A DNA stretch of 64,000 bases, taken from assembly GCF_023667495.1 (NCBI RefSeq), contig NZ_JAMOZL010000018.1, positions 1-64,000 of the forward strand. Direction: 5' to 3'. How positions within the stretch are numbered: the stretch's first letter is position 1; every line of letters begins with the position of its first letter. The notes below the pieces were generated by a model. That model was not told where the DNA came from. It saw only the letters and a program-made list of their open reading frames with translations, and searched no databases. The position numbers and the translations under genes are program-made. Positions 42,273 through 51,383 of the stretch are shown here, piece by piece. The DNA comes from Dyadobacter sp. MSC1_007 (GTDB taxonomy: Bacteria > Bacteroidota > Bacteroidia > Cytophagales > Spirosomataceae).

Positions 42273-42800
42273 TTATCTTCCGAAATCGTCCTGAACACGT
42301 ACGATATCGTCTTCGTCGGAAGGATTGGAAGGGTCTGTGTGTTGCCAGATTTCAGCTACAAATCCCCATTCGTCGACGCCTACTAAACGGTGACGTTCTC
42401 CTTTTTTGAGATTTACAACGGTCCCGATCGGCAGTTGCTGCAATTCGGTCTCCTCGTCAGTATCGCTGATCACGATGCCTGCATTCCCACCGATCACTTT
42501 CCATATTTCGGCGCGACGGTGGTGATATTGCCAGGAGAGACGTTTGTTGGGGGCTACTACAAGGATTTTTGGGCTAAGTTTCTCATAACCTGCGAAGTCG
42601 GCCAGAGATAAATGCGGGAAAAAAGTCGAGATGAATTTCGGGGCCTGGGTTTCATCCAATACGAAAAAACCGCCCCATGGGCGCAACTGATCTTTGCTTA
42701 CAACTGTAAATCCTTGTTCATCTATAAACTGTTGTACTTTTTCAAAAACAGCATCTTTATCGGCCGTCGCCGCAAATGATTGTATCATATTCAGGAGCAT
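42273..42800 (-). CDS. Cupin protein, type II phosphomannose isomerase-like
   Basis: The 175-residue protein has an unrecognised N-terminal half (DEQGFTVVSKDQLRPWGGFFVL) and a C-terminal cupin with PNKRLSWQYHHRRAEIWKVIGG, a motif of type II mannose-6-phosphate isomerase domains (PNxRLSxQxHxxRxExW), then GERHRLVGVDEWGFVAEIW. It may isomerise or bind a sugar phosphate; some databases label such proteins phosphoheptose isomerase. It is downstream of the SusCD pair but separated by a terminator. ATG at 42788 is an alternative start. Confidence 0.72.
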   Translation of the reverse strand: MLLNMIQSFAATADKDAVFEKVQQFIDEQGFTVVSKDQLRPWGGFFVLDETQAPKFISTFFPHLSLADFAGYEKLSPKILVVAPNKRLSWQYHHRRAEIWKVIGGNAGIVISDTDEETELQQLPIGTVVNLKKGERHRLVGVDEWGFVAEIWQHTDPSNPSDEDDIVRVQDDFGR

Positions 42801-42839
42801 TAGTGAATCTGGTGAATTTCAAAATTAGGATAAAAAACA

Positions 42840-42872
42840 AAAAGATGCCCCAAAATATTCAGGACACCTTTT
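42840..42872 (-). terminator. Intrinsic terminator after the SusD gene
   Basis: On the minus strand AAAAGGTGTCC (42862-42872) pairs with GGGCATCTTTT (42840-42850) across a 10-base AT loop with two mismatches, followed by TTGTTTTTT. It lies 23 bases after the SusD stop and separates the glycan operon from the cupin gene. Confidence 0.58.
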
Positions 42873-42894
42873 GAATTATATCTACTAATTTATA

Positions 42895-44493
42895 CTATTT
42901 GTCCCACCAGACTTTGGTTGTAAAGTCATCAGGCAATGTCGCGCCGGTCTGATAGTTAGGGTTTCCAGCAACTTCGTTGGTTGGATAGCGCAACCTTACC
43001 GGGATGGTTCCGTTGGTTACGTTGCCCGGGTAGTTGACGGGGGTTAGCTTAGGGAAACCTGTTCTGCGCCAGTCGGACCATGCTTCCCACCAGTTGAAGA
43101 ATTTATTGACCCACATTTGCTCTCCGATCATTTCCAATGCAGGCTTGGCGGTTCCATAAGGATAAGTCGTCAGATAGGCTGTCACAGCAGCGTCAGAAAC
43201 CGTCAGTGAAGCGTCATAAGGCGTATACATCTGCATTGATGCCTTCACACCGGCATCGTAATGCGACTTGGCTGTTCCGGAAATTCCGGTGCCAATTTTT
43301 CTCTCAATTGCTTCCGCCAGCAACAACTCCACCTCCCCATAGTTCATAATCATATATGGATCCGAGTCCTGCAACATTTTTACATTGATGCGGGAATAGG
43401 TCTTTGGCAATATCACCGCCTTGCCTTCCAGCTTATCGAGCATCGCCTGGTCGTGTCCATTCGGCATGCCTTTTTGTTTCAGCGGGTCCAAGGTGATCGG
43501 CGTGTAGCCAGCCGCATTCCAATCTCCGATGCCACCACTGATGATCATCAATCTTGGATCGTCGTCGGCGACACTGTTGGCGTTGGTGCCTTTCAGAAAG
43601 TCCACCAGCTTAGCGCTCAGATAAGCTGGTTGCCCTCCATCACCTGGATCAAATGCGCGGGAGATACCATTTTGGTTCGTCCATTCGCCGGGACCATCAG
43701 CCATCGCTACCCACACATTGTCGGCATTGCTGGTAAATACGCCTCCTGCGGCGGCTTTGGTAACATAAGTTGCAGCTTTCGCAGCGTCCACATTGGAAAT
43801 GCGCATGGCGAGGCGAAGCATCAGAGAGTATCCGAATTTCTTCCACTTCGCGATATCGCCTTTATAGATAAAATCCGCCGCCGCAAAACCTTCATCCGCG
43901 TTGGAAGCGCTCAATGCCGAAGAAGCTTCGTCCAGTTCTTTCAATAAATCGGCGTAGACGGCATCCTGCGAATCGTATTTTGGGAAGAAAATTCCTTCGG
44001 TGCCCTTGTTGGCTTCGGAATAGGGTATGTTGCCATAAAAGTCAGTCAAACGGGCGAAGCTGAATGCACGGAGAATGCGTGCTGCCTGGCGCATGTTCAG
44101 ATATTTACCTTCTCCAAATCCGCCCGGTCCCGACTGTTTCAGGATCTCGGCGATATTTTTCAGCTGGTCATTGTAGGTAAAATCAAAAGGTGCAGAATTG
44201 GTTTCGGCATTAACCGTGTATTTGTCGCCAGGCGCAATGCCCCCGCCGGCGTTGGCCAGCTGCTGGATCGCATAGGCACACATACCGATGTTCGTACGCC
44301 AGTCGATGTAGCGGTTGTCGCCGGATGTACCGTTGGAGGCGATGCCCAGCTCTGCCGAGGTAAAGATCAGGTTCAGGTTTACCTCATTCAGTGCCTGCGG
44401 ATTAATGTTTAGCTCATGCAGCTCTTTCGTGTCGCAACCCGCCGCCAGTACCACAGCCAAACTATATTTTAAATATTTAGTCAGATTTTTCAT
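42895..44493 (-). CDS. SusD/RagB-family outer membrane glycan-binding lipoprotein
   Basis: The 532-residue lipoprotein has lipobox LAAGC (Cys20) and the SusD-like helical TPR scaffold: ELNINPQALNEVNLNLIFTSAELG, AARILRAFSFARLTDFYGNIPYSEA and a C-terminal WVNKFFNWWEAWSDWRRTGFPKL, as in the SusD-like_2 group. It caps the SusC channel at the cell surface and binds oligosaccharide. It starts 10 bases after the SusC stop. With the GH130 phosphorylase nearby, mannose-containing oligosaccharide is the best guess. Confidence 0.92.
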   Translation of the reverse strand: MKNLTKYLKYSLAVVLAAGCDTKELHELNINPQALNEVNLNLIFTSAELGIASNGTSGDNRYIDWRTNIGMCAYAIQQLANAGGGIAPGDKYTVNAETNSAPFDFTYNDQLKNIAEILKQSGPGGFGEGKYLNMRQAARILRAFSFARLTDFYGNIPYSEANKGTEGIFFPKYDSQDAVYADLLKELDEASSALSASNADEGFAAADFIYKGDIAKWKKFGYSLMLRLAMRISNVDAAKAATYVTKAAAGGVFTSNADNVWVAMADGPGEWTNQNGISRAFDPGDGGQPAYLSAKLVDFLKGTNANSVADDDPRLMIISGGIGDWNAAGYTPITLDPLKQKGMPNGHDQAMLDKLEGKAVILPKTYSRINVKMLQDSDPYMIMNYGEVELLLAEAIERKIGTGISGTAKSHYDAGVKASMQMYTPYDASLTVSDAAVTAYLTTYPYGTAKPALEMIGEQMWVNKFFNWWEAWSDWRRTGFPKLTPVNYPGNVTNGTIPVRLRYPTNEVAGNPNYQTGATLPDDFTTKVWWDK

Positions 44494-44503
44494 GTCAGGA
44501 TAA

Positions 44504-47500
44504 TTAGAATGATGCTCTCAAGTTGAAACCGTAACTGCGTGTGGATGGGAAACCGAAGTAGTCAAACCCTTGTGAGTTTCCGTTCGAGTAGGTGGATTCG
44601 GGATCTACGTTATCAATGTTTTTGAACAGGATAGCGAGGTTACGACCTACGAACGAGATGCTTAGGTTTTGCAGCGGGGTTTTTTCAAGGAATCTTTTTG
44701 GAACAGAATAACCTAGCGTCAACTGTCTCAACTTGATGAAAGAAGCGTCGTAAAGGTACATTGGGGTTACCGCGTCAGCTTCGCCACCAACAGATTGCCA
44801 GTAATCGAAAGCTTCCCGCGGTGTTAGGGTTTTGGTGAAAGGTTTGTATTCTGTGCCTTCCTGTGTTACCCCTGTAACTGTCAACGGCGCTTCGCCTTCT
44901 CTTCCTTGCAGCGATTGTTTGCTCACACCCCATTGGGTCAGACGCATATTAGTACCGGAAAGAATATCCCCGCCCCATTTGAAATCAACAAGGAATGAAA
45001 GATCAATGCCTTTGTAGTTGAAAGAGTTGGTCAAACCGCCGGTCAGTTTAGCGATACCGTTACCAATGATCTCATATCCGGCCGATCCGACAGGGCGGCC
45101 GTCTTTGTAAAATACAGGCTGACCATCTGGTGACATTTTCTGAACACGACCTGTGATCATACCGAAGGGCTGGCCTACAATGTGTTTAATGTAAGAGTTA
45201 CGTGTCCGTGGCTCCTCCATTACAAGCTCCTTGCTACCTTCGATCAACGCTTTTACCTTGTTACTGTTCTTAGCCAGGTTCAAACTGATGTCCCAATTCA
45301 GGTTGCTGCTTTTGAGAGGCGTAGCTGTCAGTAATAGCTCAATACCTCTGTTTTGCATCTTGCCGAGGTTCACAGAGGTCTTTCCAAAGCCGCTGGCGCG
45401 GGAAATGGTTGCATCCAGGATATCATCGGTTGTTTGCTGATCATAGTAAGTGAAGTCGACACCCAACTTGTTGTTGAATACTCGAAAGTCGATACCGAAC
45501 TCCATTTCCGTTACCGTCAATGGTTTAAGGTTGGGGTTTGGAATAGTCCCGTCGTTGCCCATTGCTTGTGAAAAGGATGCCATCGGAATACCCAAGTGCG
45601 GATTGCCATTCAATGAGTAAGTCAAGTTGTTTGAATAAGGACCATTTGTCGCATTACCGACCTGCGCCCACGACGCCCGTACTTTACCATACGACAGCCA
45701 GGAAGGAAGACCCTTGAAAGCGTCGGAGAACACAAAACTTGTTCCCACAGACGGGTAGAGGAGGCTGTTGGTTTCAGGGTTTAAAACAGAGAACCAGTCG
45801 TTACGAGCGGTCGCATTCAGGTAAAGAAAACCGTCATAAGAAATCTCCGCAGATCCCAGTACGGAATTGACGCCGCTTTCACTGAAATCATAATCCCATG
45901 ATTTACCTTTTACATTTTTGATTGCAGGGAAGAACTGCACGTTGAAGCCATTACCGGTGATGTTCACGAAGTCGTATTTTCTTCTCATGCGGTTACCACC
46001 TGCAAACGCATTGATACCAATTTTTCCGAAATCTTTGTTAAAACCGACGGTATATTCAACATTAAGTTCCTGGACATTCCATGTACCCAGGCTCCTGGCA
46101 CCACCTCGCTGATAGCCGGTTCCTTCTGGTGTAAGTGATTCGGCATTGCGCTGATATTTGTCAAGACCCACACGTCCCTGGACGTACAACCAATCGGTAA
46201 GCTGGTACTTCAATGCTCCGGAACTGATAAAGCGGTTCTTTTTGTCAGTTTTAATGAACTGGTAAGATACCCAGTAAGGGTTTTGGCCCCAGTTGTTGCT
46301 CGCCTGCTGGAACTCTTCGCCTACCACTTTTCCGAAAACACTCAGGCTGTTTGCATCGGTACCTTCCGGAATTGCACCTGGTTTCTTTGGGTCGCCATAA
46401 TAATCCAGGACGTTGTAGCTGCCTGGGGTGCGCCATAGCGCCTGGATCGCGTTACCCGGTGAGTCGGATACGTTCGGGCGGTTTTTAGCTTTTTCTTCCG
46501 AATACAGGATTTTGGCATCCAATGTTAGCCTTTTGCCAAATTTAGCATTGGTGGATAGAGAAAGGTTGATCCTGTCATAACCTGAGTTAGGAATGATAGT
46601 CGCACTGTTCAGGTTAGTTACTGATGCCCGGAAGTTTTGGGTTTCGTTTCCGCCTGATAATGCAATGTTGTTGGTGAATGCATGGCCTGTTTTATAAAAA
46701 CGTGAGAAATTATCACCCTGATAAGCATAAGGCCGCATTTTCCCATCGAAGCCTATAAACTGGCTATTGTCATACTTAGGTCCCCATGAGTCATCGCCCC
46801 ATTCATAGGCCTGTGTCTGGCTGGATGGTTTGACGGCGATGCCGTCCACGTAGGAGCCTGTTCCATAAGAATGCTGCAGGTCAGACAAGTCATTGAGTTT
46901 TTCAAATACATAATTCGAGCCAAACTCGATGCCAATGCCTTTTCTTTTAGTGCCACGTTTTGTCGTAACGTTGATAACACCGTTGGCCGCGCGTGAGCCG
47001 TAAAGGGCCGCAGCATTCGCACCTTTCAGCACCACGACCGACTCAATATCGTCGGGGTTAATACTCGAAAGACCGTCACCTTCATCCGAACCACCCCAAA
47101 GGCCAGCCTGACCGAAGTTGTTGTTATCCATTGGAATACCATCGATTACGTACAGAGGCTGGTTGTTTCCCTGCAACGATTTGTTACCACGGATGATAAC
47201 CCGTGAGGAGCCGGCCGGGCCCGAAGCGATTTTACTCACGTTTACACCGGCTACGCGTCCGGCAAGGGCATTGCCAAGGTTGGATTCGCGTGCTGAGGTC
47301 ATATTGGCGCCATTTACTTCCGTGATGGAATAGGCCAGCGACCTTTTTTCGCGGCTGATACCCAATGCCGTCACGACCACTTCATTCAGTGCGGTGGCCT
47401 CCGCTGCCAGCGAAACGTTCAAAACCGATGCATTGGCTACCACTTCCTTGGTAATATAGCCAATGTAGCTGAATGCTAATGTTTTACCTTTATCGACTGT

Positions 47501-47689
47501 GATACTGTATTCACCTTTGTCATTCGTGGTGGTACCTCTGGTGGTACCTTTTACCACAACGTTGACCCCGGCGATTTCACCGCCGGAGGCGTCATTTACT
47601 TTCCCGGACACCGTCATTTCCTGCGCATATCCCCGAAAGGAGAGCACAGAGCACAGTATCAGCATCTTAACTAGTAGACTTTTTTTCAT
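44504..47689 (-). CDS. SusC/RagA-family TonB-linked outer membrane transporter
   Basis: The 1061-residue protein has a signal peptide (ending RGYAQ), a carboxypeptidase-like regulatory domain (VSGKVNDASGGEIAGVNVVVKGTTRGTTTNDKGEYSI), the SusC TonB region with NEVVVTALGISREKRSLAYSI, a plug with VIIRGNKSLQGNNQPLYVIDGIPMDN and VLKGANAAALYGSRAANGVI, and a 22-strand barrel ending SYGFNLRASF. It imports oligosaccharides with SusD. It is preceded by a TATATTTG box. Confidence 0.95.
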   Translation of the reverse strand: MKKSLLVKMLILCSVLSFRGYAQEMTVSGKVNDASGGEIAGVNVVVKGTTRGTTTNDKGEYSITVDKGKTLAFSYIGYITKEVVANASVLNVSLAAEATALNEVVVTALGISREKRSLAYSITEVNGANMTSARESNLGNALAGRVAGVNVSKIASGPAGSSRVIIRGNKSLQGNNQPLYVIDGIPMDNNNFGQAGLWGGSDEGDGLSSINPDDIESVVVLKGANAAALYGSRAANGVINVTTKRGTKRKGIGIEFGSNYVFEKLNDLSDLQHSYGTGSYVDGIAVKPSSQTQAYEWGDDSWGPKYDNSQFIGFDGKMRPYAYQGDNFSRFYKTGHAFTNNIALSGGNETQNFRASVTNLNSATIIPNSGYDRINLSLSTNAKFGKRLTLDAKILYSEEKAKNRPNVSDSPGNAIQALWRTPGSYNVLDYYGDPKKPGAIPEGTDANSLSVFGKVVGEEFQQASNNWGQNPYWVSYQFIKTDKKNRFISSGALKYQLTDWLYVQGRVGLDKYQRNAESLTPEGTGYQRGGARSLGTWNVQELNVEYTVGFNKDFGKIGINAFAGGNRMRRKYDFVNITGNGFNVQFFPAIKNVKGKSWDYDFSESGVNSVLGSAEISYDGFLYLNATARNDWFSVLNPETNSLLYPSVGTSFVFSDAFKGLPSWLSYGKVRASWAQVGNATNGPYSNNLTYSLNGNPHLGIPMASFSQAMGNDGTIPNPNLKPLTVTEMEFGIDFRVFNNKLGVDFTYYDQQTTDDILDATISRASGFGKTSVNLGKMQNRGIELLLTATPLKSSNLNWDISLNLAKNSNKVKALIEGSKELVMEEPRTRNSYIKHIVGQPFGMITGRVQKMSPDGQPVFYKDGRPVGSAGYEIIGNGIAKLTGGLTNSFNYKGIDLSFLVDFKWGGDILSGTNMRLTQWGVSKQSLQGREGEAPLTVTGVTQEGTEYKPFTKTLTPREAFDYWQSVGGEADAVTPMYLYDASFIKLRQLTLGYSVPKRFLEKTPLQNLSISFVGRNLAILFKNIDNVDPESTYSNGNSQGFDYFGFPSTRSYGFNLRASF

Positions 47690-47996
47690 AGAGTTTAGCG
47701 CTTCTGATAGGTTAAATTTGGATTAGTTACATTAAAGATTTGCTGTCAAAAATTAACTCAAATATACCGCCGTCGACTTCACATCTATATAGTGCTTTTT
47801 TATCTAAAAATAACACATTTTTAACACTTCCTTAACGTATGATATGAAATTATATCCATAAATCATTGCATTATATGGTTATTTTAAAGGGTTTATGGGA
47901 TTTTGTTGATTTTAAATTGAAGAACGTCGCTAAGTATAAATATGCGCTTACTGACACAGTATCGGCTATGACTATACGTACGTTCCTAATGTAATT
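47690..47996. other. Upstream region of the SusC gene, no gene seen
   Basis: This 307-base AT-rich stretch holds the SusCD promoter region and the 3' flank of the GH130 gene. It has stops in all frames and no stable long hairpin. The TATATTTG box at 47759-47766 is the only recognised signal. Confidence 0.5.
47759..47766 (-). promoter_or_regulatory. Candidate -7 promoter box for SusCD (TATATTTG)
   Basis: TATATTTG on the minus strand is a perfect TAnnTTTG match 69 bases from the SusC ATG. No good -33 TTTG lies at the usual distance, which is compatible with an activator-dependent promoter, possibly served by the AraC protein encoded nearby. Confidence 0.4.
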
Positions 47997-49202
47997 TCAG
48001 GAAAGCGAATCTTCCAATGCCTGGCCTGATCTTGCCAATGCCAGGTTGCGATCAATGAGCTTTGTGAGAATCTGGCGGGATGATGCACTGGTGGAACCGT
48101 CAGGTGCGGTGTGGGTGACGTAATCGAGGAGGCGTTGTATAGAAGTTGTTGCAACATGCAGGCGGGTGTCGGAAGCTCCGTAATAGATAAAGATGGTGCC
48201 ATCGTCGCCCGCGATCCAGCCGTTACAAAAGACGACATTGGAGACATCTCCAACGCGCTCTTCGCCTTGTGGCGCAAGAAAATAGCCGGCAGGTTTGTAA
48301 ATCACTTTACCAGGGTCGTCGAGCGATGTCATGAAAAGATAGAGCACATATCTGAGTCCGGCAGCGGTATGGCGCACGCCATGTGCGAGATGGAGCCAAC
48401 CTAATTCTGTTCGCAAGGGCGGAGGCCCCTGGCCGTTCTTGGATTCGTATATAGTGTGGTATTTTTTGGGATCAATGATTGTTTCGGTTTTAATTTCAGC
48501 GTTTTCGATACTTTCCGATGTGCCTAAGGCAATGCCGCCACCTGATCCGGCTTCGATGAAACCGTCCTGCGGGCGTGTGTAAAAAGCGTATTTCCCATCA
48601 ATAAACTCGGGATGGAGCACCACATTCCTTTGCTGGCGTGACGGTGTGAGGAGGTCGGCCAAGCGGTCCCATTTTTTCAGGTCTTTCGTGCGGGCGATCC
48701 CGCATTGCGCTATGGCTTGCGATTCGTTGCCCGACGGTGCGGCCGGATCTTTTCTTTCTGTGCAAAACAATCCATAAATCCAGCCGTCTTCATGGCGCGT
48801 CAGCCTCATATCATAAATATTAACATCAGGCTCATCCGTTTCGGGGATGTCAATCGGGTATTGCCAGAATTGAAACTGATCTGTGCCAGTCGGGCTTTGG
48901 GCCACTGCAAAGAATGACTTCCGATCATAGCCTTCAACGCGCACCACGAGAAGATATTTGGAATCTATTTTAATCGCGCCTGCATTAAACGTTGCATTGA
49001 TTCCGAACCGCTTCATCATGAATGGATTAGTGTCCGGATTGAGATCGTATTCCCAGAAAATAGGCGCATGTGCAGCGGTAAGAACAGGATATTTATATCT
49101 TTCAAATACGCCATTGCTGCTGTCGGATACGATGTTCGGCGTGCTGATCAGCAGGTCATGCTGGGTTTTGATTTTTTGCAGGCGCTCTTCGAAGATTTTC
49201 AT
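47997..49202 (-). CDS. GH130 4-O-beta-D-mannosyl-D-glucose phosphorylase
   Basis: The 401-residue enzyme closely follows the Bacteroides fragilis mannosylglucose phosphorylase as I remember it: RYKYPVLTAAHAPIFWEYDLNPDTNPFMM, INATFNAGAIK, VRVEGYDRKSFFAVAQSP, NIYDMRLTRHEDGWIYG with the catalytic acid at Asp131, QRNVVLHPEFIDGKYAFYTRPQDGFI and GWLHLAHGVRHTAAGLRYVLY. It splits mannosyl-beta-1,4-glucose with phosphate to mannose 1-phosphate and glucose. It is cytoplasmic and begins 22 bases after the symporter stop, so transport and cleavage are co-expressed. Confidence 0.9.
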   Translation of the reverse strand: MKIFEERLQKIKTQHDLLISTPNIVSDSSNGVFERYKYPVLTAAHAPIFWEYDLNPDTNPFMMKRFGINATFNAGAIKIDSKYLLVVRVEGYDRKSFFAVAQSPTGTDQFQFWQYPIDIPETDEPDVNIYDMRLTRHEDGWIYGLFCTERKDPAAPSGNESQAIAQCGIARTKDLKKWDRLADLLTPSRQQRNVVLHPEFIDGKYAFYTRPQDGFIEAGSGGGIALGTSESIENAEIKTETIIDPKKYHTIYESKNGQGPPPLRTELGWLHLAHGVRHTAAGLRYVLYLFMTSLDDPGKVIYKPAGYFLAPQGEERVGDVSNVVFCNGWIAGDDGTIFIYYGASDTRLHVATTSIQRLLDYVTHTAPDGSTSASSRQILTKLIDRNLALARSGQALEDSLS

Positions 49203-49224
49203 CGGACAGGGGCGATTTGAGAGT

Positions 49225-51057
49225 TCACTGTGCTGAAAGGTTATTGTACCAGGTTTTCCGCAAAATCAGTGCTGATACCAGGAAAATAGCGGTCGAAACT
49301 ACGGTCTGCACCGGCATTTGCAGAACAAAGAAAACGGGGACAGCCGTCAGGGAAGTTTGTGCGGCGATCCCTATCGCGACGTTGAACATATCACGCGTGA
49401 ATCCATTGTTAGGCATAAAATCCGGGTCGTCCTTCCGGACTTCGGCTGCCACAGGTTCCCAGAAACCCCACGGCCTGACCGTTTTATAAAAGCTCTTAAG
49501 GACTTCCATATCGGCAGGGGCGGTCGCTAACGATCCAATGATGGCCCCGACTGTGGAGATCAGGAGGATCAGCGGGAAATAGAACAGCGGCAGCGTGCCA
49601 TGGAAAACGTAGGGGCAGATGAGGGCGCAAATGATCCCTGCAAGCATTCCCCAAAAGAAACCGCTGCTATTAAACCGCCACCAGTACCATTTTAGCACAT
49701 TCGAAGCAATATAACCTCCGTAAAGGGCCGACACGATCCATTGCAACAGGCTGTTCACGTCTTTCGCCAGCAATCCCAGCAGAATGCTGATCAGTACCAT
49801 CGCAATTCCACACAGGTAATTCATTCGGCTGATTTGCCTGTTGCTAGCTTGCGGGTTGATGGATTTGAGATAAATATCATTAACGAGGTAAGCTTGCGCT
49901 GCGTTAAATGTGCCGGCAAATGTTCCCATAAATGCGCCCATAAGGCTTATCAGGACCAGTCCCAGTAATCCCGGTGGAATATATGTATTTAGTACCGCCG
50001 GAAGGATACGTTCAAAATCGACTGTTTCAGCGTTTGAGATACCAATATTCTTGAAAAACAACAGTCCCAAAATCGTTGCCCCGATAATGAAAAGGTAACG
50101 GGTAGGCAGCAGCACCAGGTTAACGATCATGCTCATTAATGCCGCTTCCCGGGGCGATTTGGTAGATAATATCTTTTGCATATCATAATTTGGTGCCGGA
50201 CCGGCCAAACTGGCGAGAATACCTTTCGCGGTCATGAGCGCAAAAAAGTAGCCGAATGGCGAGAAACTATCATCGCGGATCTTATCACCGGCGGCTGTCA
50301 GAATCTGCGACCAGTCGAGGTTCAGTTCAGTGCCGAAGAATGGATTGGCCCAACCAGTGGGCACGGGGAGGTTGCCGGCGTTTTTCAGCGCGTTCCAGCC
50401 GAGTACGGCCATGCAAATGCAGACAACCGCCATGATGATATAGTGCAGAAAATCGGCCCATACTATACTTTTCATCCCACCCAGCAAGGCGTAGAAAGCA
50501 GTAAATAGGGTGAATACAATGCCATAAAAATGTCCTGCATAGCCAGTTGGCAGGTCAAAAGGTACGACCCTGCTGACGGCGGGCCATGGGATAAATATCT
50601 CGACGAATTTGCCGAGACCAATGAACCCGTAGGCCATAAAGCTTAGGCAGCTAAGCAGGGCAAACACAATGATGATCTGGTGGGAAATACGGGAATTGCC
50701 CCTTTCGCCGAACCTGAACAGCATCCATTCAGCGCCGGTGGAGGCATTTGATCTCCGTAGCCATACAGACAGGTACACCATCATAAATATCTGATTAAAA
50801 ACCGGCCACAGCCAAGGCAGCCAAATGCTTTTCACACCGTAAACGAACATGGTCGCGACCATCCAGACCGTGCCGGAGAGGTCGAACATCCCGGATGCAT
50901 TTGAAATGCCAAGCATCCAGAATGGCATTGATTTGCCGCCAAGGAGATAGTCGTTTTTGCTCCGGGCAGCTTGTTTTTTCAGGAATATCCCGATCAAAGT
51001 TACCGCTATCAGATAGGTAAGGATGACCAGGAAGTCAATCGGTTTGATTTTCATCAT
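49225..51057 (-). CDS. Sodium:solute symporter (SSS family), probable mannosyl-glucoside importer
   Basis: The 610-residue inner-membrane protein has about 13-15 transmembrane helices and SSS features: YLLGGKSMPFWMLGISNASGMFDLSG (helix 1-2 region), MKSIVWADFLHYIIM, GPAPNYDMQKILSTKSPREAALMS and MGTFAGTFNAAQAYLVNDIYL. Beta-mannan operons of Bacteroides pair such a symporter with GH130 phosphorylase and cellobiose 2-epimerase. Here it precedes GH130 by 22 bases. It has two adjacent ATG codons and a TAAGTTTG box upstream. Confidence 0.9.
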   Translation of the reverse strand: MMKIKPIDFLVILTYLIAVTLIGIFLKKQAARSKNDYLLGGKSMPFWMLGISNASGMFDLSGTVWMVATMFVYGVKSIWLPWLWPVFNQIFMMVYLSVWLRRSNASTGAEWMLFRFGERGNSRISHQIIIVFALLSCLSFMAYGFIGLGKFVEIFIPWPAVSRVVPFDLPTGYAGHFYGIVFTLFTAFYALLGGMKSIVWADFLHYIIMAVVCICMAVLGWNALKNAGNLPVPTGWANPFFGTELNLDWSQILTAAGDKIRDDSFSPFGYFFALMTAKGILASLAGPAPNYDMQKILSTKSPREAALMSMIVNLVLLPTRYLFIIGATILGLLFFKNIGISNAETVDFERILPAVLNTYIPPGLLGLVLISLMGAFMGTFAGTFNAAQAYLVNDIYLKSINPQASNRQISRMNYLCGIAMVLISILLGLLAKDVNSLLQWIVSALYGGYIASNVLKWYWWRFNSSGFFWGMLAGIICALICPYVFHGTLPLFYFPLILLISTVGAIIGSLATAPADMEVLKSFYKTVRPWGFWEPVAAEVRKDDPDFMPNNGFTRDMFNVAIGIAAQTSLTAVPVFFVLQMPVQTVVSTAIFLVSALILRKTWYNNLSAQ

Positions 51058-51383
51058 TGAGTCTGCAAATTCAATCTGTGTAAGGCTTCGCCAATTTGTT
51101 GCACACAGTTAATGCATTGAAATATGCAGCTTCAATGCAAACTTATTCACAAATGAAGCGGCACATATAATACAATTTTATCCATGATTAGCCCAATTGC
51201 GACTATTTCCAAGTTGATGCCGTCCGTAGATATCATCTTTTCGGCCTGAGAAAAGTCAGGTGAAATAGTCAGAATTAGGATTATAGTAATTAATATTTAT
51301 TTTTTTATATTGTTATCACAATGTGACATGATGTAGTCATATCCTCTACGGACCTAACTGAATTTTCTGATACCAATAAGCCT
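51058..51383. other. Divergent regulatory region between symporter and AraC genes
   Basis: The 326 bases between divergent start codons contain no gene. They should hold the symporter/GH130 promoter and AraC-binding sites. A -7 box is recognised at 51138-51145. A stretch around 51270-51330 is very AT-rich (AATTAATATTTATTTTTTTATATTG). Confidence 0.5.
51138..51145 (-). promoter_or_regulatory. Candidate -7 promoter box for the symporter/GH130 operon (TAAGTTTG)
   Basis: TAAGTTTG on the minus strand matches TAnnTTTG about 80 bases before the symporter ATG. TTG on the same strand lies roughly 27 bases further upstream, longer than the usual spacing. Confidence 0.38.
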